Source: Planotetraspora sp. A-T 1434 (lineage in GTDB: Bacteria; Actinomycetota; Actinomycetes; Streptosporangiales; Streptosporangiaceae). From it: a DNA stretch of 64,000 nucleotides. Below are positions 15,663 to 27,780 of the stretch, one piece after another (positions within the stretch are counted from its first letter, which is position 1; the number at the start of each line of letters is the position of its first letter). A program made the translations under genes and the position numbers. The stretch is from positions 150,791 through 214,790 of the forward strand of contig NZ_JAOEGB010000013.1 in the NCBI RefSeq assembly GCF_025420585.1. Direction: 5' to 3'. The notes beneath the pieces are model-generated. The model did no database searches. It saw nothing but the letters and a program-made list of their open reading frames with translations, and was not told the origin of the DNA.

Positions 15663-16610
15663 TCAGCTGTATCGCTCGACGAGCGCGTTGCCGATCGAGG
15701 CCAGGTGGTCTCGCACACCCGGGGGGCCGGTCACTTCGAGCCATTCGACCAGCCCGGCGAGTTCGCCGGCGAGGGTGTAGTGGTCGTGGCCGCGGATCAC
15801 GACGTCGATGCGTCCGTCGGTCGTGGTGCCTCCGACTTCGAGTCGGTCGCCGAACCCGATCCGGAGAATGCCTATGGCGTGGGGCGCGCAGACGGCCTGG
15901 ACCTCCAGAGGTGTTCGTTTGCGGTCGATCTCGTCGGCGATCTCGCGCCAGCTCTCGGCGAGGTCGAAGTCCTCGGGCCGGTGCACGGGATCGCCGGTCG
16001 GGTCGGCGGATGTCACGCGGTCGATCCGGAAGGTCCGTCGGCCGGTCTCGGTGTGGGAGACGAGATACCACGCCGGGCCTTTGGCGACGATGCCCAGCGG
16101 GTGGACGGTCCTCTCGGTTCCGGCGCCTTTGCTATCGACATAGCCGAGCCGCACCTGGACGCCGCGGATCACCGCGTCCTGGAGGTCGTCGAGGAAGCGA
16201 GGTGGTCGGTGCTCGACCCGGCTCGACCCCCATCGTCGCGGGTCCATGACCAAGGATGATGCTGCTGCTTCGGCTTGGGCGCGGAAGGGTTCGGGCAGGG
16301 CTTGGACGAGTTTGCGCAGGGCTGCTTTCACGGCCGGGGTCGCGGCCGAGGCCGGGCCGGCGACCAGGAACAGGGCGCGGGCCTCACCCGCGGTCAACCC
16401 GGACAGGTCGGTACGGGCGCCGCCCACCAGGCGCCAGCCGCCGCCCCGTCCTTGCGTGGAGTACACGGGCACCCCGGCCATGGCCAGGGCGTCGAGGTCG
16501 CGGCGGGCGGTGCGCTCGGAGACCTCCAGCTCCCGGGCGACCTCTGCCGCTGTCACCTGCTCGCGCCGTTGCAGCATGAGGAGGACGGCCACCAGCCGGT
16601 CGGTTCGCAC
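15663..16610 (-). CDS. WYL-domain (YafY/DeoR-like) transcriptional regulator
   Basis: About 315 residues. An N-terminal winged helix (RTDRLVAVLLMLQRREQVTA, EVARELEVSERTARRDL) is followed by a YafY-type middle region and a WYL ligand-sensing domain, here with the variant WYLVSHTETGRRTFRIDRV. GTG 16610 gives the family's usual beginning RTDRL and has GGGAG upstream; ATG 16640 is possible but would lie inside the palindromic operator. It is divergent from the epoxide hydrolase with 62 bp between starts, and both promoters would be covered by the palindrome at 16631. It is probably a repressor or activator of the hydrolase and of itself. It is cargo of the nested element. Confidence 0.83.
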   Translation of the reverse strand: MRTDRLVAVLLMLQRREQVTAAEVARELEVSERTARRDLDALAMAGVPVYSTQGRGGGWRLVGGARTDLSGLTAGEARALFLVAGPASAATPAVKAALRKLVQALPEPFRAQAEAAASSLVMDPRRWGSSRVEHRPPRFLDDLQDAVIRGVQVRLGYVDSKGAGTERTVHPLGIVAKGPAWYLVSHTETGRRTFRIDRVTSADPTGDPVHRPEDFDLAESWREIADEIDRKRTPLEVQAVCAPHAIGILRIGFGDRLEVGGTTTDGRIDVVIRGHDHYTLAGELAGLVEWLEVTGPPGVRDHLASIGNALVERYS

Positions 16611-16630
16611 GCCCACAAAACTCCCACACA

Positions 16631-16653
16631 AACCGGTCATGAGGTGACCGGTT
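16631..16653. promoter_or_regulatory. Palindromic operator AACCGGTCA-N5-TGACCGGTT
   Basis: A perfect 9-bp inverted repeat with 5-nt spacer, centred between the divergent WYL regulator and epoxide hydrolase genes and ending about 20 bp from each start. It is the probable binding site of the WYL regulator. Confidence 0.7.
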
Positions 16654-16672
16654 TCGGCGTCAGGATGGCGCC

Positions 16673-17614
16673 ATGACCTCAACCGATTTCCCCGAGCCCA
16701 CCCTCATTCCGGTCAACGGTGTGGAACTCGAAGTCTTCGAAGCGGGCCGAGAGAACGCGGGAAGGCCCATCGTGCTCTGCCACGGCTGGCCGGACCACGC
16801 CTTCACCTGGCGCCACCAGATGCCCGCCCTCGCCGCGGCCGGCTACCACGTCATCGCCCCGAACCAGCGCGGCTACGGCAACTCCTCCCGCCCGGCCGAG
16901 GTGACGGACTACGACATCGAACACCTGTCGGGTGACCTCGTCGCGCTCCTGGACCACTACGGATACCAAGACGCCACGTTCATCGGCCACGACTGGGGCG
17001 CGTTCGTCGTCTGGGGCCTGACCCTGCTGCACCCCACCCGTGTGAACAAGGTGATCAACCTGAGCCTGCCCTACCAGGAGCGCGGGGAAAAGCCGTGGAT
17101 CGAGTTCATGGAAGACATGCTCGGCGGCGACTTCTACTTCGTCCACTTCAACCGGCAGCCGGGCGTCGCCGACGCCGTATTCGAAGACAACACCGCCCAG
17201 TTCCTCCGCAACCTGTACCGGAAGAACCAGCCGCCGCCGGAGCCTCAGCCGGGCATGGCACTGATCAACCTCGCCAGAGCGCAAACACCCCTCGGCGAAC
17301 CCATCATGAGCGACAGCGAACTGGACGTCCTCGTCTCCGCCTTCGAAACATCCGGATTCACCGGCGGCATCAACTGGTACAGGAACCTCGACCGCAACTG
17401 GCGCCTCCTGGCGGACGTGGACTCGATCATCCACCAGCCCGTCCTCATGATCTACGGCGACCGGGACCCGGTCGCGAGGTCGGAAAACCTGGCAGAGTTC
17501 GTGCCCAACGTGGAAGTGGTCTGCCTGGACTGCGGCCACTGGATCCAGCAGGAAAAACCCGAAGAAACAAACCAGGCCATTCTCAAATGGCTGGACAAGC
17601 GGGATGACGCCTAA
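16673..17614 (+). CDS. Alpha/beta hydrolase, epoxide hydrolase-like
   Basis: 313 residues, cytosolic. The epoxide-hydrolase arrangement is visible: oxyanion motif HGWP (37-40), NQRGYGNSSRP, nucleophile Asp107 in GHDWGA, an acidic GDRDPV late in the chain and the catalytic His289 in CGHWIQQE. A cap with conserved tyrosines lies between. It opens epoxides to diols through a covalent aspartyl ester; haloalkane dehalogenases share the Asp nucleophile, but the lid and the HGWP context favour epoxide hydrolase. It is the only catalytic cargo of the nested Tn3-type element and is controlled with the WYL regulator. Confidence 0.85.
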   Translation: MTSTDFPEPTLIPVNGVELEVFEAGRENAGRPIVLCHGWPDHAFTWRHQMPALAAAGYHVIAPNQRGYGNSSRPAEVTDYDIEHLSGDLVALLDHYGYQDATFIGHDWGAFVVWGLTLLHPTRVNKVINLSLPYQERGEKPWIEFMEDMLGGDFYFVHFNRQPGVADAVFEDNTAQFLRNLYRKNQPPPEPQPGMALINLARAQTPLGEPIMSDSELDVLVSAFETSGFTGGINWYRNLDRNWRLLADVDSIIHQPVLMIYGDRDPVARSENLAEFVPNVEVVCLDCGHWIQQEKPEETNQAILKWLDKRDDA

Positions 17615-17743
17615 CGTCTCGTGATCCAAGCCTGCGAAAACGCCTGGCCACTGAGAGTTCTGGGCTCACTACCGCGAGGGCTTCCCGAACCCTGGGGATT
17701 GAGCGGCTCGGTCCATCCCACGCAGGCCCGCATCCGGAACCAG

Positions 17744-17829
17744 CACCCGCATCGGACCGGTCAGTGGCGGTAAGCCCTGCCCCATCGGCTCGCTAACGCC
17801 ACTGGCCGCAGGGTTGCTGCTCAAGCCCC
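17744..17829 (-). repeat. Right extended inverted repeat of nested element
   Basis: Mirror copy of the repeat at 15515. Inside it CAGTGGCG (17762-17769) and CGCCACTG (17797-17804) form an internal dyad, so each end is itself partly palindromic. A target-duplication copy, GCATC, follows at 17830. Confidence 0.85.
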
Positions 17830-19620
17830 GCATCGCCGTGGTGCGGGCCCGCAGGTCCCACCAGGGACGGCGGTTCCTCGATCGCCTTCACCCCGGTCAG
17901 GTGGATCTTCCCCGCGCCGTCGACCCGGACGTCGGGGTTGGCGATCAGCCGTCCGCCGACCTCCTTGAGGGCGTGCGGGAGTGCTCGGCCAGCAGCGCGT
18001 CCGGGTTGTCGGGAGGCTGAGCGCGGTCAGCGCGTTGGGCCGGATCGCCTCCTCCCACTGCGGTCCTTCCAGCAACTCGGCCTGCGGGTTGCGCCACTTG
18101 GTGGAGGCGTCGGTGTAGATCTCGCGGCGCTTCAAGCCGCGCCAGAACTGCTCCAGCACGCAGAAGGCGTAGGCGTGCCGGTTCACCGAACCGTCGTCGC
18201 GGACCGGGTGCCCGAACACCAGGCGCTTCCACGGCCCGTTCACCACGTCGGCGTCGACCAGGCGGCCGGGGATCAGCGGGGCGGGCAGGCGGCTGCGGTA
18301 GCCCAGGATGTCCGGCAGCGCCTTCATCGCCTCCAGGACGGACGTGCCCTCAGCGTTCGCGCCGAAGGAGATCACCTCGGGCAGCAGCTTCAAGAACCCG
18401 GACACGGTGGTGTAGCGGCCGACCAGCTCGGTCCGCCAGTCGTCGGGGTCGGCGGCGTCCGCCGGCGGCACGTTCTCATTCACTAGGACCAGCGCCGCGC
18501 GCAGATCGGCGCGGGAGATGACCGTCTCGAGCGCCTCCCACACCTCGGCCACCCGTACCTCCTCATCCGGGCCGCCCCACCCGTCGGATTCGAACAGCGC
18601 CTCCACCGCGACCCCCAGCCGGGCCGCGGACTTCGCCAGCTTCGGGTGCTTGCGGACCTTCTCCTTGTTGGAGGCGTTCTGCGCCTTGTTCACCAGCTCG
18701 GCCGCCATCAACAGATCCAGCAGATCCAGGGTGTCGTCGACCGACTCGCCCTCCAGGAACCGGACCGTGGCCAGCAGCGTCGCCAACCGGCGGCCGTCCG
18801 GATGCCTCTTGAGCGCGGAAGCGTCTGCCCGCATCCCCGTACTTGGCGAGCTCGCCCAATCGGCGCTGCGGCACCAATGCCTCGGCGCCCAACTTGGCGA
18901 GCTCCAGGCCGTCGATCTCCGACACCTGGTCCAGGGCCTTGATGATGGTCGGGCCAGACGCCCGCGGCGCCACGCCCTTTCGCCACCGCTCCAGATCCGA
19001 CACCCGCGAGGCGGGCGGGACCTCCAGCAGCTGGTCCAGAACGTACCGCTGGCCGACCGTCAGCAGCCCCTCCAGCACGCTCCACAGCCGCTTCGTCGTG
19101 TCGTCGCGGACCTTCGCCACCAGCCGGACCAGCGTCGTCACGCCCGGAAGCAGTACCTTCCGCTCCCGCAGCCACCCCACCCCATCGGTGAAGATCGCTT
19201 TCGGCCCGTCGCCCGACGTCCACGACCGGGCCGCCACCCACGTCACGAACTCCGGCTCGACCGAGGCGAAGTCCTTCCACTGGTAGGCCTGCCGATCTCC
19301 TCCTGATGATCGAACGGCCTCGGCCGCCGCTCGGTGTACCGCTTCACCTGCGACGGGTCCTCGACACCGAGCTGATCGGCCACGAACTCCAGCACCACCC
19401 CCGGCTCATCCAGAGGATCCTCCAGGAACGTCCCGAGCCAGCGCACCGTCACGAGCTGCAGCGCGAACCCGAGCTTCATGTGCTCGCCGCGCCGCCGGCC
19501 GACCAGAGCCCGGTCCTCGTCATCGAGGAAGAACACCCGCTCCAGATCAGCCTGCGACGGCGGCTCCGCGAACCGCCCGTACGCCGCCGCCTCATCATCG
19601 GTCAAGAACTCCACAGGCAT
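17830..19620 (-). pseudogene. tnpA: Tn3-family transposase, 5' portion (frameshifted)
   Basis: From ATG 19620 the frame reads MPVEFLTDDEAAAYGRFAEP, the usual DUF4158 start of Tn3 TnpA, with VKRYTERR later. A frameshift near 19290 leads to DFASVEPEFVTWVAARSWTS and GVGWLRERKVLLPGV. A second shift near 18835 leads to a long open piece (VRFLEGESVDDTLDLLDLL, HAYAFCVLEQFWRGLKRREI). Further shifts near 18010 and below lead to RLIANPDVRVDGAGKIHLTG, VKAIEEPPSLV and RARTTAM. The following LPRVELPE is found at 15513, beyond the nested element. The enzyme would cut and join transposon ends; this copy is dead. Confidence 0.8.
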
Positions 19621-19749
19621 AGCCCGCAAAGTAGGACCGACCCGCCAGTAACCAACGCAGAGCCACTGAACCGTTGCAAGACCCCCGCCCGGCCTGGCAG
19701 CCGTCCGCATCGGAACGGCCAGTCACGATAAGACGAGCCCGCTGGGCTC

Positions 19750-19787
19750 TTTAACCTGACTGGCCGTTCGGTTGCTGCTCAAGCCCC
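19750..19787 (-). repeat. Right-end 38-bp inverted repeat of outer Tn3 element
   Basis: On the minus strand it begins GGGGCTTGAGCAGCAACC, identical over 18 bp to the ends of the nested element, and closes with GTTAAAG. Just inside it, AACGGCCAGTCA (19714-19725) and TGACTGGCCGTT (19757-19768) form a perfect dyad containing a smaller GAGCCC-GCT-GGGCTC hairpin, upstream of tnpA. Confidence 0.75.
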
Positions 19788-19802
19788 TAGCCCCGGGGGG
19801 AT

Positions 19803-20362
19803 CACCCCGGGCGGGGCCGGAATGGCGGCCCTGAGGCCGCTCAGGGCCGCCGCAGAGCCCGAAGACGCCTTCCGGCGGGAGATCGAGCGGCGCGGCCTGG
19901 TCGAGCCGGAGCCCTCCCCTGTCTCCCCGGCCAGACAAGCCGGGCCCGCGCCCGGGCCCGCGCCGCCGCCGAGCGCGCCATCCGCGTCGACCACGAGCCC
20001 GCCGAGGTCCCGCGCAGTCGGCAGTATCCCGAGCAGGCCCGGAAGCTGGCCGCGCTGCGCGAGCGCCTGGCGCGTCTGACCTCCCCGGAGGCCGCCACCC
20101 AGGCATGAAGGCGCGGCCTTTGGTTGCCGGCGAGCGCCTCCTGCGCGGCGGCTAGCCGGTTGACCGCAGAGGCGAGCGCGAGGCTGGCGAGTTACCGGTG
20201 GCGTCGGCTGGGGTCGTGGTCGACGAGTGCCGCGGCGACGGCCTCGGGGCTGGGGTTGGTGTAGATGCCAAGGCTGCGCAGGGGCCGGTCAAGGACATTG
20301 CAAGCGCGCTGCAGGGGGTCTGCCCGTCAATGGTGCTCAAGCCCGCCTATGAGGAGATCACG
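19803..20362. other. Gene debris beside transposon end
   Basis: 560 bp without an intact gene. On the plus strand (about 19820-20108) two frames together read FRREIERRGLVEPEP and then RQYPEQARKLAALRERLARL, a helical C-terminus that looks like the end of a larger protein. On the minus strand (about 20200-20310) one frame reads LGIYTNPSPEAVAAALVDHD. Neither has a start and I cannot name the parent genes. GAGGAG at 20351 belongs to the next gene. Confidence 0.35.
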
Positions 20363-20806
20363 ATGAACCGCAGCCTGCGCGCCATGTTCGGCCTGACCGC
20401 CGCCGCCGCGACCATCGCCCTGGCCGTCCCGGCCATGGGCGGTGCCGCGAGCGCCTCACCGTCGCCTTCCGATATCAACAACTCCAGCCATGCCCACGAT
20501 GTCGCACAGGAGCGCTCCTTCCTGTTCTCCTACACCTTCAACGACCACCTCAAGGTCGCCGGCGGCAATTTCACCGTCGATCACCGCGTCTTCCTGGTCG
20601 TCAAGTTCAACAACGGCGTCACGAAGTTCTCTCGGTGGGTGGTAGCCCGCACTCATCCCGTCACGCCGGGCGGCGCCATCTACGTGGAGACGACCGTCGC
20701 CGCTCCCTGTTACGGGGGCAGCAACGGCTACGCTCAGGCATATGACGAGGCCACCCGCACCTGGTCGCCGACCTTGCCCGTGAGGATCTGCCAGCGCATC
20801 GACTGA
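20363..20806 (+). CDS. Small secreted protein, function unknown
   Basis: 147 residues. A signal peptide (about 1-32) ends in AASASPS; the mature part of about 115 residues is beta-strand-like (FLFSYTFNDHLKV, FTVDHRVFLVVKF, GAIYVETTVAAPCYGG) with two cysteines that could form a disulphide. GAGGAG sits 7 nt before ATG 20363. No domain is recognised. It is a single gene between transposon debris and an NmrA remnant. Confidence 0.7.
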   Translation: MNRSLRAMFGLTAAAATIALAVPAMGGAASASPSPSDINNSSHAHDVAQERSFLFSYTFNDHLKVAGGNFTVDHRVFLVVKFNNGVTKFSRWVVARTHPVTPGGAIYVETTVAAPCYGGSNGYAQAYDEATRTWSPTLPVRICQRID

Positions 20807-20856
20807 CGGCCGGCCCGGGCCCGATGGCATCTCGTGTCGCCCCGCAGCGCGAGCGC

Positions 20857-21375
20857 GCGAGACCGGCGGGGATTACTTGGAAGCGCAGACGGCGCCGGAG
20901 CGCGACGCCGAGGCGATCGACCTGGTCGGCGCGGCTGACCAGGTCGGGTCCCGTCAACACGTACGGGCCGTGGACTGGTTGGCCGCAGTCCGCGAGCAAT
21001 ACGGCAACAGCCGCATCAGCGACATCGCGCTCGTCAACGACAGCCGTGCGCGCCATATCCGGACCCGCCACCACGTCGCCCGCTCGTAACTGCGCCGCCC
21101 AGCCACGGGGGTTGGAGGCCGACGTGTCGCTGCGCAGCACCACCGGTCGCAGGCCGGCATCGCGCAGCAGGGCTTCCATGTCCGCGTGCACCTGAACGAT
21201 TGGATCACTCTGACGAACGGCCTGGTCGTCTACGGCTGTCGAGGACAGGTAGACGACGCGGGGTGCCGCTGCCGCGAGTTCCGGCAACAGGCCGTGCACG
21301 GAGGCGGCGTCGAGCAGCGGCCAGATGAGAAAGACGGAGTCGACCCCCACGAGGGCGGCACGCGCCGCGCGATCA
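20857..21375 (-). pseudogene. NmrA-like NAD(P)-binding protein, both ends missing
   Basis: The middle of an atypical short-chain dehydrogenase/NmrA protein is readable: GVDSVFLIWPL, VVYLSSTAVDD, LRPVVLRSDTSASNPRGWAA, DERDVADAAVAVLLA and YVLTGPDLVSRADQVDRLG. The N-terminal nucleotide-binding glycine motif is absent; the frame before about 21350 is meaningless and collides with the end of the HAD gene. The C-terminal sequence loses sense after about 20860. It is probably a redox-sensor or quinone-reductase relative that has decayed. Confidence 0.65.
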
Positions 21376-21435
21376 CGCCGATCCGGGTGCGGCCTCGACC
21401 GGCGTGATCGCGTACGGCACGGGCGTCGGGACCGG

Positions 21436-22248
21436 TCAGGCGGGGAACAGCTCCTCGATGACCTGGGCGACGCCGTCCTCGTCGTTGGAGGGGATGATGT
21501 GACCCACCGCGTCCAGGACGGTCGGATGCGCGTTGGCGACGGCGTACGAGGTCCCGGCCCAGGCGAGCATGGGCAGGTCGTTGGGCATGTCCCCGAACGC
21601 GACGACCTCGTCGGGCGTGATGCCCAGGTCGGCGGCGAACCGGGTCAGCGCGTGGGCCTTGCTGACATCGGGGGCGATGGCCTCGACCAGGCGCAGGCCG
21701 TTCGAGTGGTAGACGGTGACCAGGTCGCCGATGGCGGGGGCGGCGAGCGCCAGCAGGTCGTCGGCGGAGAGAGTCGGGTGGCGGCCGACGAGCTTGGGGG
21801 CCGGGCGGCTCCACAGCTTGTCCTCGCCGGGCCGCTGGACGGTGATGTCGGCCTCCCAGTCCCATGGCTCGTACAGCTCGTCACCGGCCATCTCATGGGC
21901 GTACTCGACGGCCAGGCCGATGCCGGGGATCGCCTCGCGCAGGCGGCGGGCGGCCTCGGCGAGGGTGGCGGTGCCGATGGCGTACTCGTCGATGACGCTG
22001 TGGGTGTGCATGTCGTAGACGAAGGCCCCGTTGGAGCAGATCGCGGTGCCGTGCGAGCCGACCGCGTCCGCGACCGAGCCCATCAGACGGGGCGGGCGTC
22101 CGGTGACGAAGACGAACTGGGCGCCGGCCGGTTCGATCCGGGCGAAGGCCGCGGTGGTGCGCGCGGAGATGGTGCCGTCGCTGCGGACGACCGTGCCGTC
22201 CAGATCGGTCGCGATGAGGCGGGGGCGGGGATGCGTTCCAGCGGTCAT
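21436..22248 (-). CDS. HAD-superfamily (Cof-type, IIB) sugar phosphatase-like hydrolase
   Basis: 270 residues, cytosolic. Motif I ATDLDGTVV has both Asp residues, motif II is FVTGRPP, motif III Lys is in DVSKAHAL and motif IV is FGDMPNDLPML; a IIB cap lies between. These enzymes remove phosphate from sugar phosphates or flavin precursors with Mg2+. It starts 14 bp after the glf stop on the same strand, as the last gene of a glfT2-glf-HAD operon, so a role in nucleotide-sugar or galactan metabolism is possible but unproven. Confidence 0.82.
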   Translation of the reverse strand: MTAGTHPRPRLIATDLDGTVVRSDGTISARTTAAFARIEPAGAQFVFVTGRPPRLMGSVADAVGSHGTAICSNGAFVYDMHTHSVIDEYAIGTATLAEAARRLREAIPGIGLAVEYAHEMAGDELYEPWDWEADITVQRPGEDKLWSRPAPKLVGRHPTLSADDLLALAAPAIGDLVTVYHSNGLRLVEAIAPDVSKAHALTRFAADLGITPDEVVAFGDMPNDLPMLAWAGTSYAVANAHPTVLDAVGHIIPSNDEDGVAQVIEELFPA

Positions 22249-22262
22249 ATGCGGCGGTGTCC

Positions 22263-25766
<3,504 letters not shown>

Positions 25767-27167
25767 CTACGGCCCGGAGGTCGCCACGGGCGGCGAAGCG
25801 GCGGCGCTTGCCGGATCGGTGCTCATCGGACTTGTGCTCGCCGGACTTGTACTCGCCGGACTTGTACTCGCCGGACCGGTGCTCGCCGGACCGGTGTTCG
25901 CCAGATCGGCGGTGCCGGTCGGCTGGGCGGTGCTTGCGTGATCGGCCGGGGACGGGCCGTCACCGGCCGCCCGGCCCACCACGGAGGGACCGAGAAGACC
26001 GATGGCCAGCGCGAGGGCGGCGGGCAGCAGTAGAGCCGTGGTGAGCGAGGTCCGATCGGCGAGCAAGCCGACCAGACCGGGCCCGGCGAGCGCCCCGACG
26101 TAGGCGAGGGTGGTGACCCGGGACAGGGCGCGGCCGACCTCGCCGCCCGACCCGGCCGCGCTGAACAGGGTCGGCACGACGGTGGCCAGGCCGACGCCCA
26201 CCACCGCCCATCCGGCGAACTCGACGGCCAGGCCCCCGGTCCGAAGGTGGGACGCGAGCAGCACCAGCACGTAGCCGGCGCTCGCGGTCGCCCCGGCCAG
26301 GGCGATGCCCCGGCGTGAACCCAGCCGGGCGCGGACGCGGTCGCCGACCAGGCGCGAGCAGGTGAGAGCGGCGGCGAAGACGGCGTAGACGAGGGAAGCC
26401 GTCGCGGGGCTCGCGTGCACGTCTCGAGTGGCGTGCAGAACGGCCCAGCTGTAGCCGGCGCCCTCCGTGATGAAGCCCGCCATGGCGAGCAGTCCCAGCA
26501 TGAGGATGAGCCCTGACGCGAGCGGGGGCCGGCCCGCGGCTCGGGACGCCGACGGCTCCGCGTGCCCGGTCGCCCCGCTCCCGACTGCCGCGACGCCGCT
26601 CCCGCCGGCGACGGCCGCTCCGGCGGGGAGGCGGATGAGCAGCAGCGGTCCGGCGAACATCACGGCGCACAGAGCCCCGGCCGCGCCGAGCAGCACTCGA
26701 AGGTCGAGACCGGCGGCGAGCCCGGCGGCCACCGCCGCCCCGCCCGCGACCGCGCCCAGGCTCCACACTCCGTGGAACCCGGACATCAGCGGCCGGCCCT
26801 CCGCCGTCTCGACGACGACCGCCTGAGCGTTCATGGAAACGTCCAGCGCCCCGAGCCCGGCGCCAACCAGCAGCCCGGCGGCCAGCAGCGCCGGGTAGCC
26901 GCCCGCCGTCGCGGGGGCCAGCAGGCACAGCGCCGCCACCGGGGCGCACACTGTGACTACGGCGCGGCTGGAGAGGCGGTCGCACAGCCGTCCCGCGAGG
27001 GGCATCACCAGGATCGAGCCGAGACCGCCCAGCAGGAGGACCGTGCCCATGCGCCCCGGGCTCAGGTGAAGGTGCCCGATGAGCGTGGGCAACGCGGCGC
27101 TCCACAGTGCGCAGCACACCCCGGACAGCGCGAAGACACCCGTCACGCCCCACCGCGGCCTGGACAC
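25767..27167 (-). CDS. MFS transporter with Ser/Thr/Pro repeat tail
   Basis: 466 residues with about 12 helices: GVFALSGVCCALWSAALPTL, LSPGRMGTVLLLGGLGSILV and the loop GRLCDRLSSR. It resembles the FucP/YbjJ-type group of sugar or small-molecule transporters. A long low-complexity middle loop and a C-terminal tail of about 60 residues with TGPASTGPASTSPASTSP repeats are unusual. It ends 101 bp before the glfT2 start and may be transcribed with glfT2-glf-HAD. An inverted repeat upstream at 27228 is the probable operator. Substrate unknown. Confidence 0.8.
   Translation of the reverse strand: MSRPRWGVTGVFALSGVCCALWSAALPTLIGHLHLSPGRMGTVLLLGGLGSILVMPLAGRLCDRLSSRAVVTVCAPVAALCLLAPATAGGYPALLAAGLLVGAGLGALDVSMNAQAVVVETAEGRPLMSGFHGVWSLGAVAGGAAVAAGLAAGLDLRVLLGAAGALCAVMFAGPLLLIRLPAGAAVAGGSGVAAVGSGATGHAEPSASRAAGRPPLASGLILMLGLLAMAGFITEGAGYSWAVLHATRDVHASPATASLVYAVFAAALTCSRLVGDRVRARLGSRRGIALAGATASAGYVLVLLASHLRTGGLAVEFAGWAVVGVGLATVVPTLFSAAGSGGEVGRALSRVTTLAYVGALAGPGLVGLLADRTSLTTALLLPAALALAIGLLGPSVVGRAAGDGPSPADHASTAQPTGTADLANTGPASTGPASTSPASTSPASTSPMSTDPASAAASPPVATSGP
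25811..25910. repeat. 15-bp tandem repeat coding ASTSP units
   Basis: Imperfect units of the form CCGGACTTGTACTCG repeat about six times near the 3' end of the MFS gene. On the coding strand they give Ala-Ser-Thr-Ser-Pro or Thr-Gly-Pro-Ala-Ser units; the 15-bp step keeps the frame. Confidence 0.75.
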
Positions 27168-27227
27168 CGGCCCACCTCCCCAAGTGCCCTTGCCGGGCGC
27201 CGAATCGCTGTCGCCAGTGCCACCAGG

Positions 27228-27252
27228 CTAGTTAATAAACTTTTCTAACTAG
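27228..27252. promoter_or_regulatory. Inverted repeat CTAGTTA-N11-TAACTAG upstream of MFS
   Basis: Perfect 7-bp arms around ATAAACTTTTC, in an A+T-rich patch 60 bp before the MFS start. The core GTTAATAAACTTTTCTAAC resembles operators of ROK-family sugar repressors. No such gene is adjacent, so the regulator would be encoded elsewhere. Confidence 0.55.
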
Positions 27253-27352
27253 TGACACGGAAAGGATCTCTTGGTGCTGGGCGACCGTCAAGGGGCTTTC
27301 GGATCCGCCGATAATGACGGGGTAGGTGGCGGCGTCAACCGGCTTCAGCGGG

Positions 27353-27740
27353 TCACCAGTGGTCCCAGTGCGTCACCGACTCCACCGGTTGCCGGGGCGC
27401 CCGGCGGAAGTCGACGCCGATCGTGTGCGCCACGGGGATCAGCGCCACCTGGGTCGTCTTCTCGTACGGATCGCCGATGATCTCGGCCATCTCCCGCTCG
27501 TACGGCAGATGCATGGTCGTCCAGGCCGCACCAAGCCCGCGCGCACGGGCGGCGAGCATGAAGCTCCAGGTCGCGGGCAGGATTCCGGCCCAGTAGGCGG
27601 CCTGCTCGCCCGCGGTGCGCTCGCACCGTACCTTCGCAATCGGGATCAACAGGTAGGGGACCCGATGCAGGTCTCCGCCAGGTGTTCGGCCGAACCGAAG
27701 ACCCAGCAGCGGTTGGTGAAACGTCGGCGACGACGTCTCG
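27353..27740 (-). pseudogene. Nitroreductase-family protein, 5'-truncated and frameshifted
   Basis: The upstream piece reads NRCWVFGSAEHLAE and the downstream piece VPYLLIPIAKVRCERTAGEQ, then YWAGILPATWSFMLAARARG, LGAAWTTMHLPYE and a normal C-terminus. A one-base loss near 27660 separates them, and everything before about 27740 is missing. Intact relatives are FMN-dependent reductases or deiodinase-like enzymes. Confidence 0.65.
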
Positions 27741-27780
27741 ATCTACCACTTGGGGGGCTTCTACCGAAAGGGACCGGGCT

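Larger units (their letters stand above)
15515..17829. mobile_element. Nested non-autonomous Tn3-type element with regulator and epoxide hydrolase cargo
   Basis: 2315 bp. Both ends start GGGG on the outside with 38-bp inverted repeats (15515-15552 and 17792-17829), extended with three mismatches to about 86 bp. It is flanked by the 5-bp direct repeat GCATC (15510-15514 and 17830-17834). Five-bp duplications and GGGG-ended 38-bp repeats are the hallmark of Tn3-family transposition. The inside holds only a WYL regulator and a divergent alpha/beta hydrolase: no transposase or resolvase. Removing the element with one GCATC copy rejoins the surrounding tnpA in frame at this junction. It must have been moved by a transposase supplied in trans. 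Confidence 0.88.
15171..19787 (-). mobile_element. Decayed Tn3-family transposon (outer element)
   Basis: It consists of a right-end 38-bp inverted repeat (19750-19787), a minus-strand tnpA broken by several frameshifts and an internal deletion, and an inserted second element (15515-17829). The left end and the catalytic C-terminus of tnpA are missing; the element ends at a junction with a secreted-protein remnant near 15170. No resolvase gene is seen. The element cannot move by itself. Confidence 0.75.
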
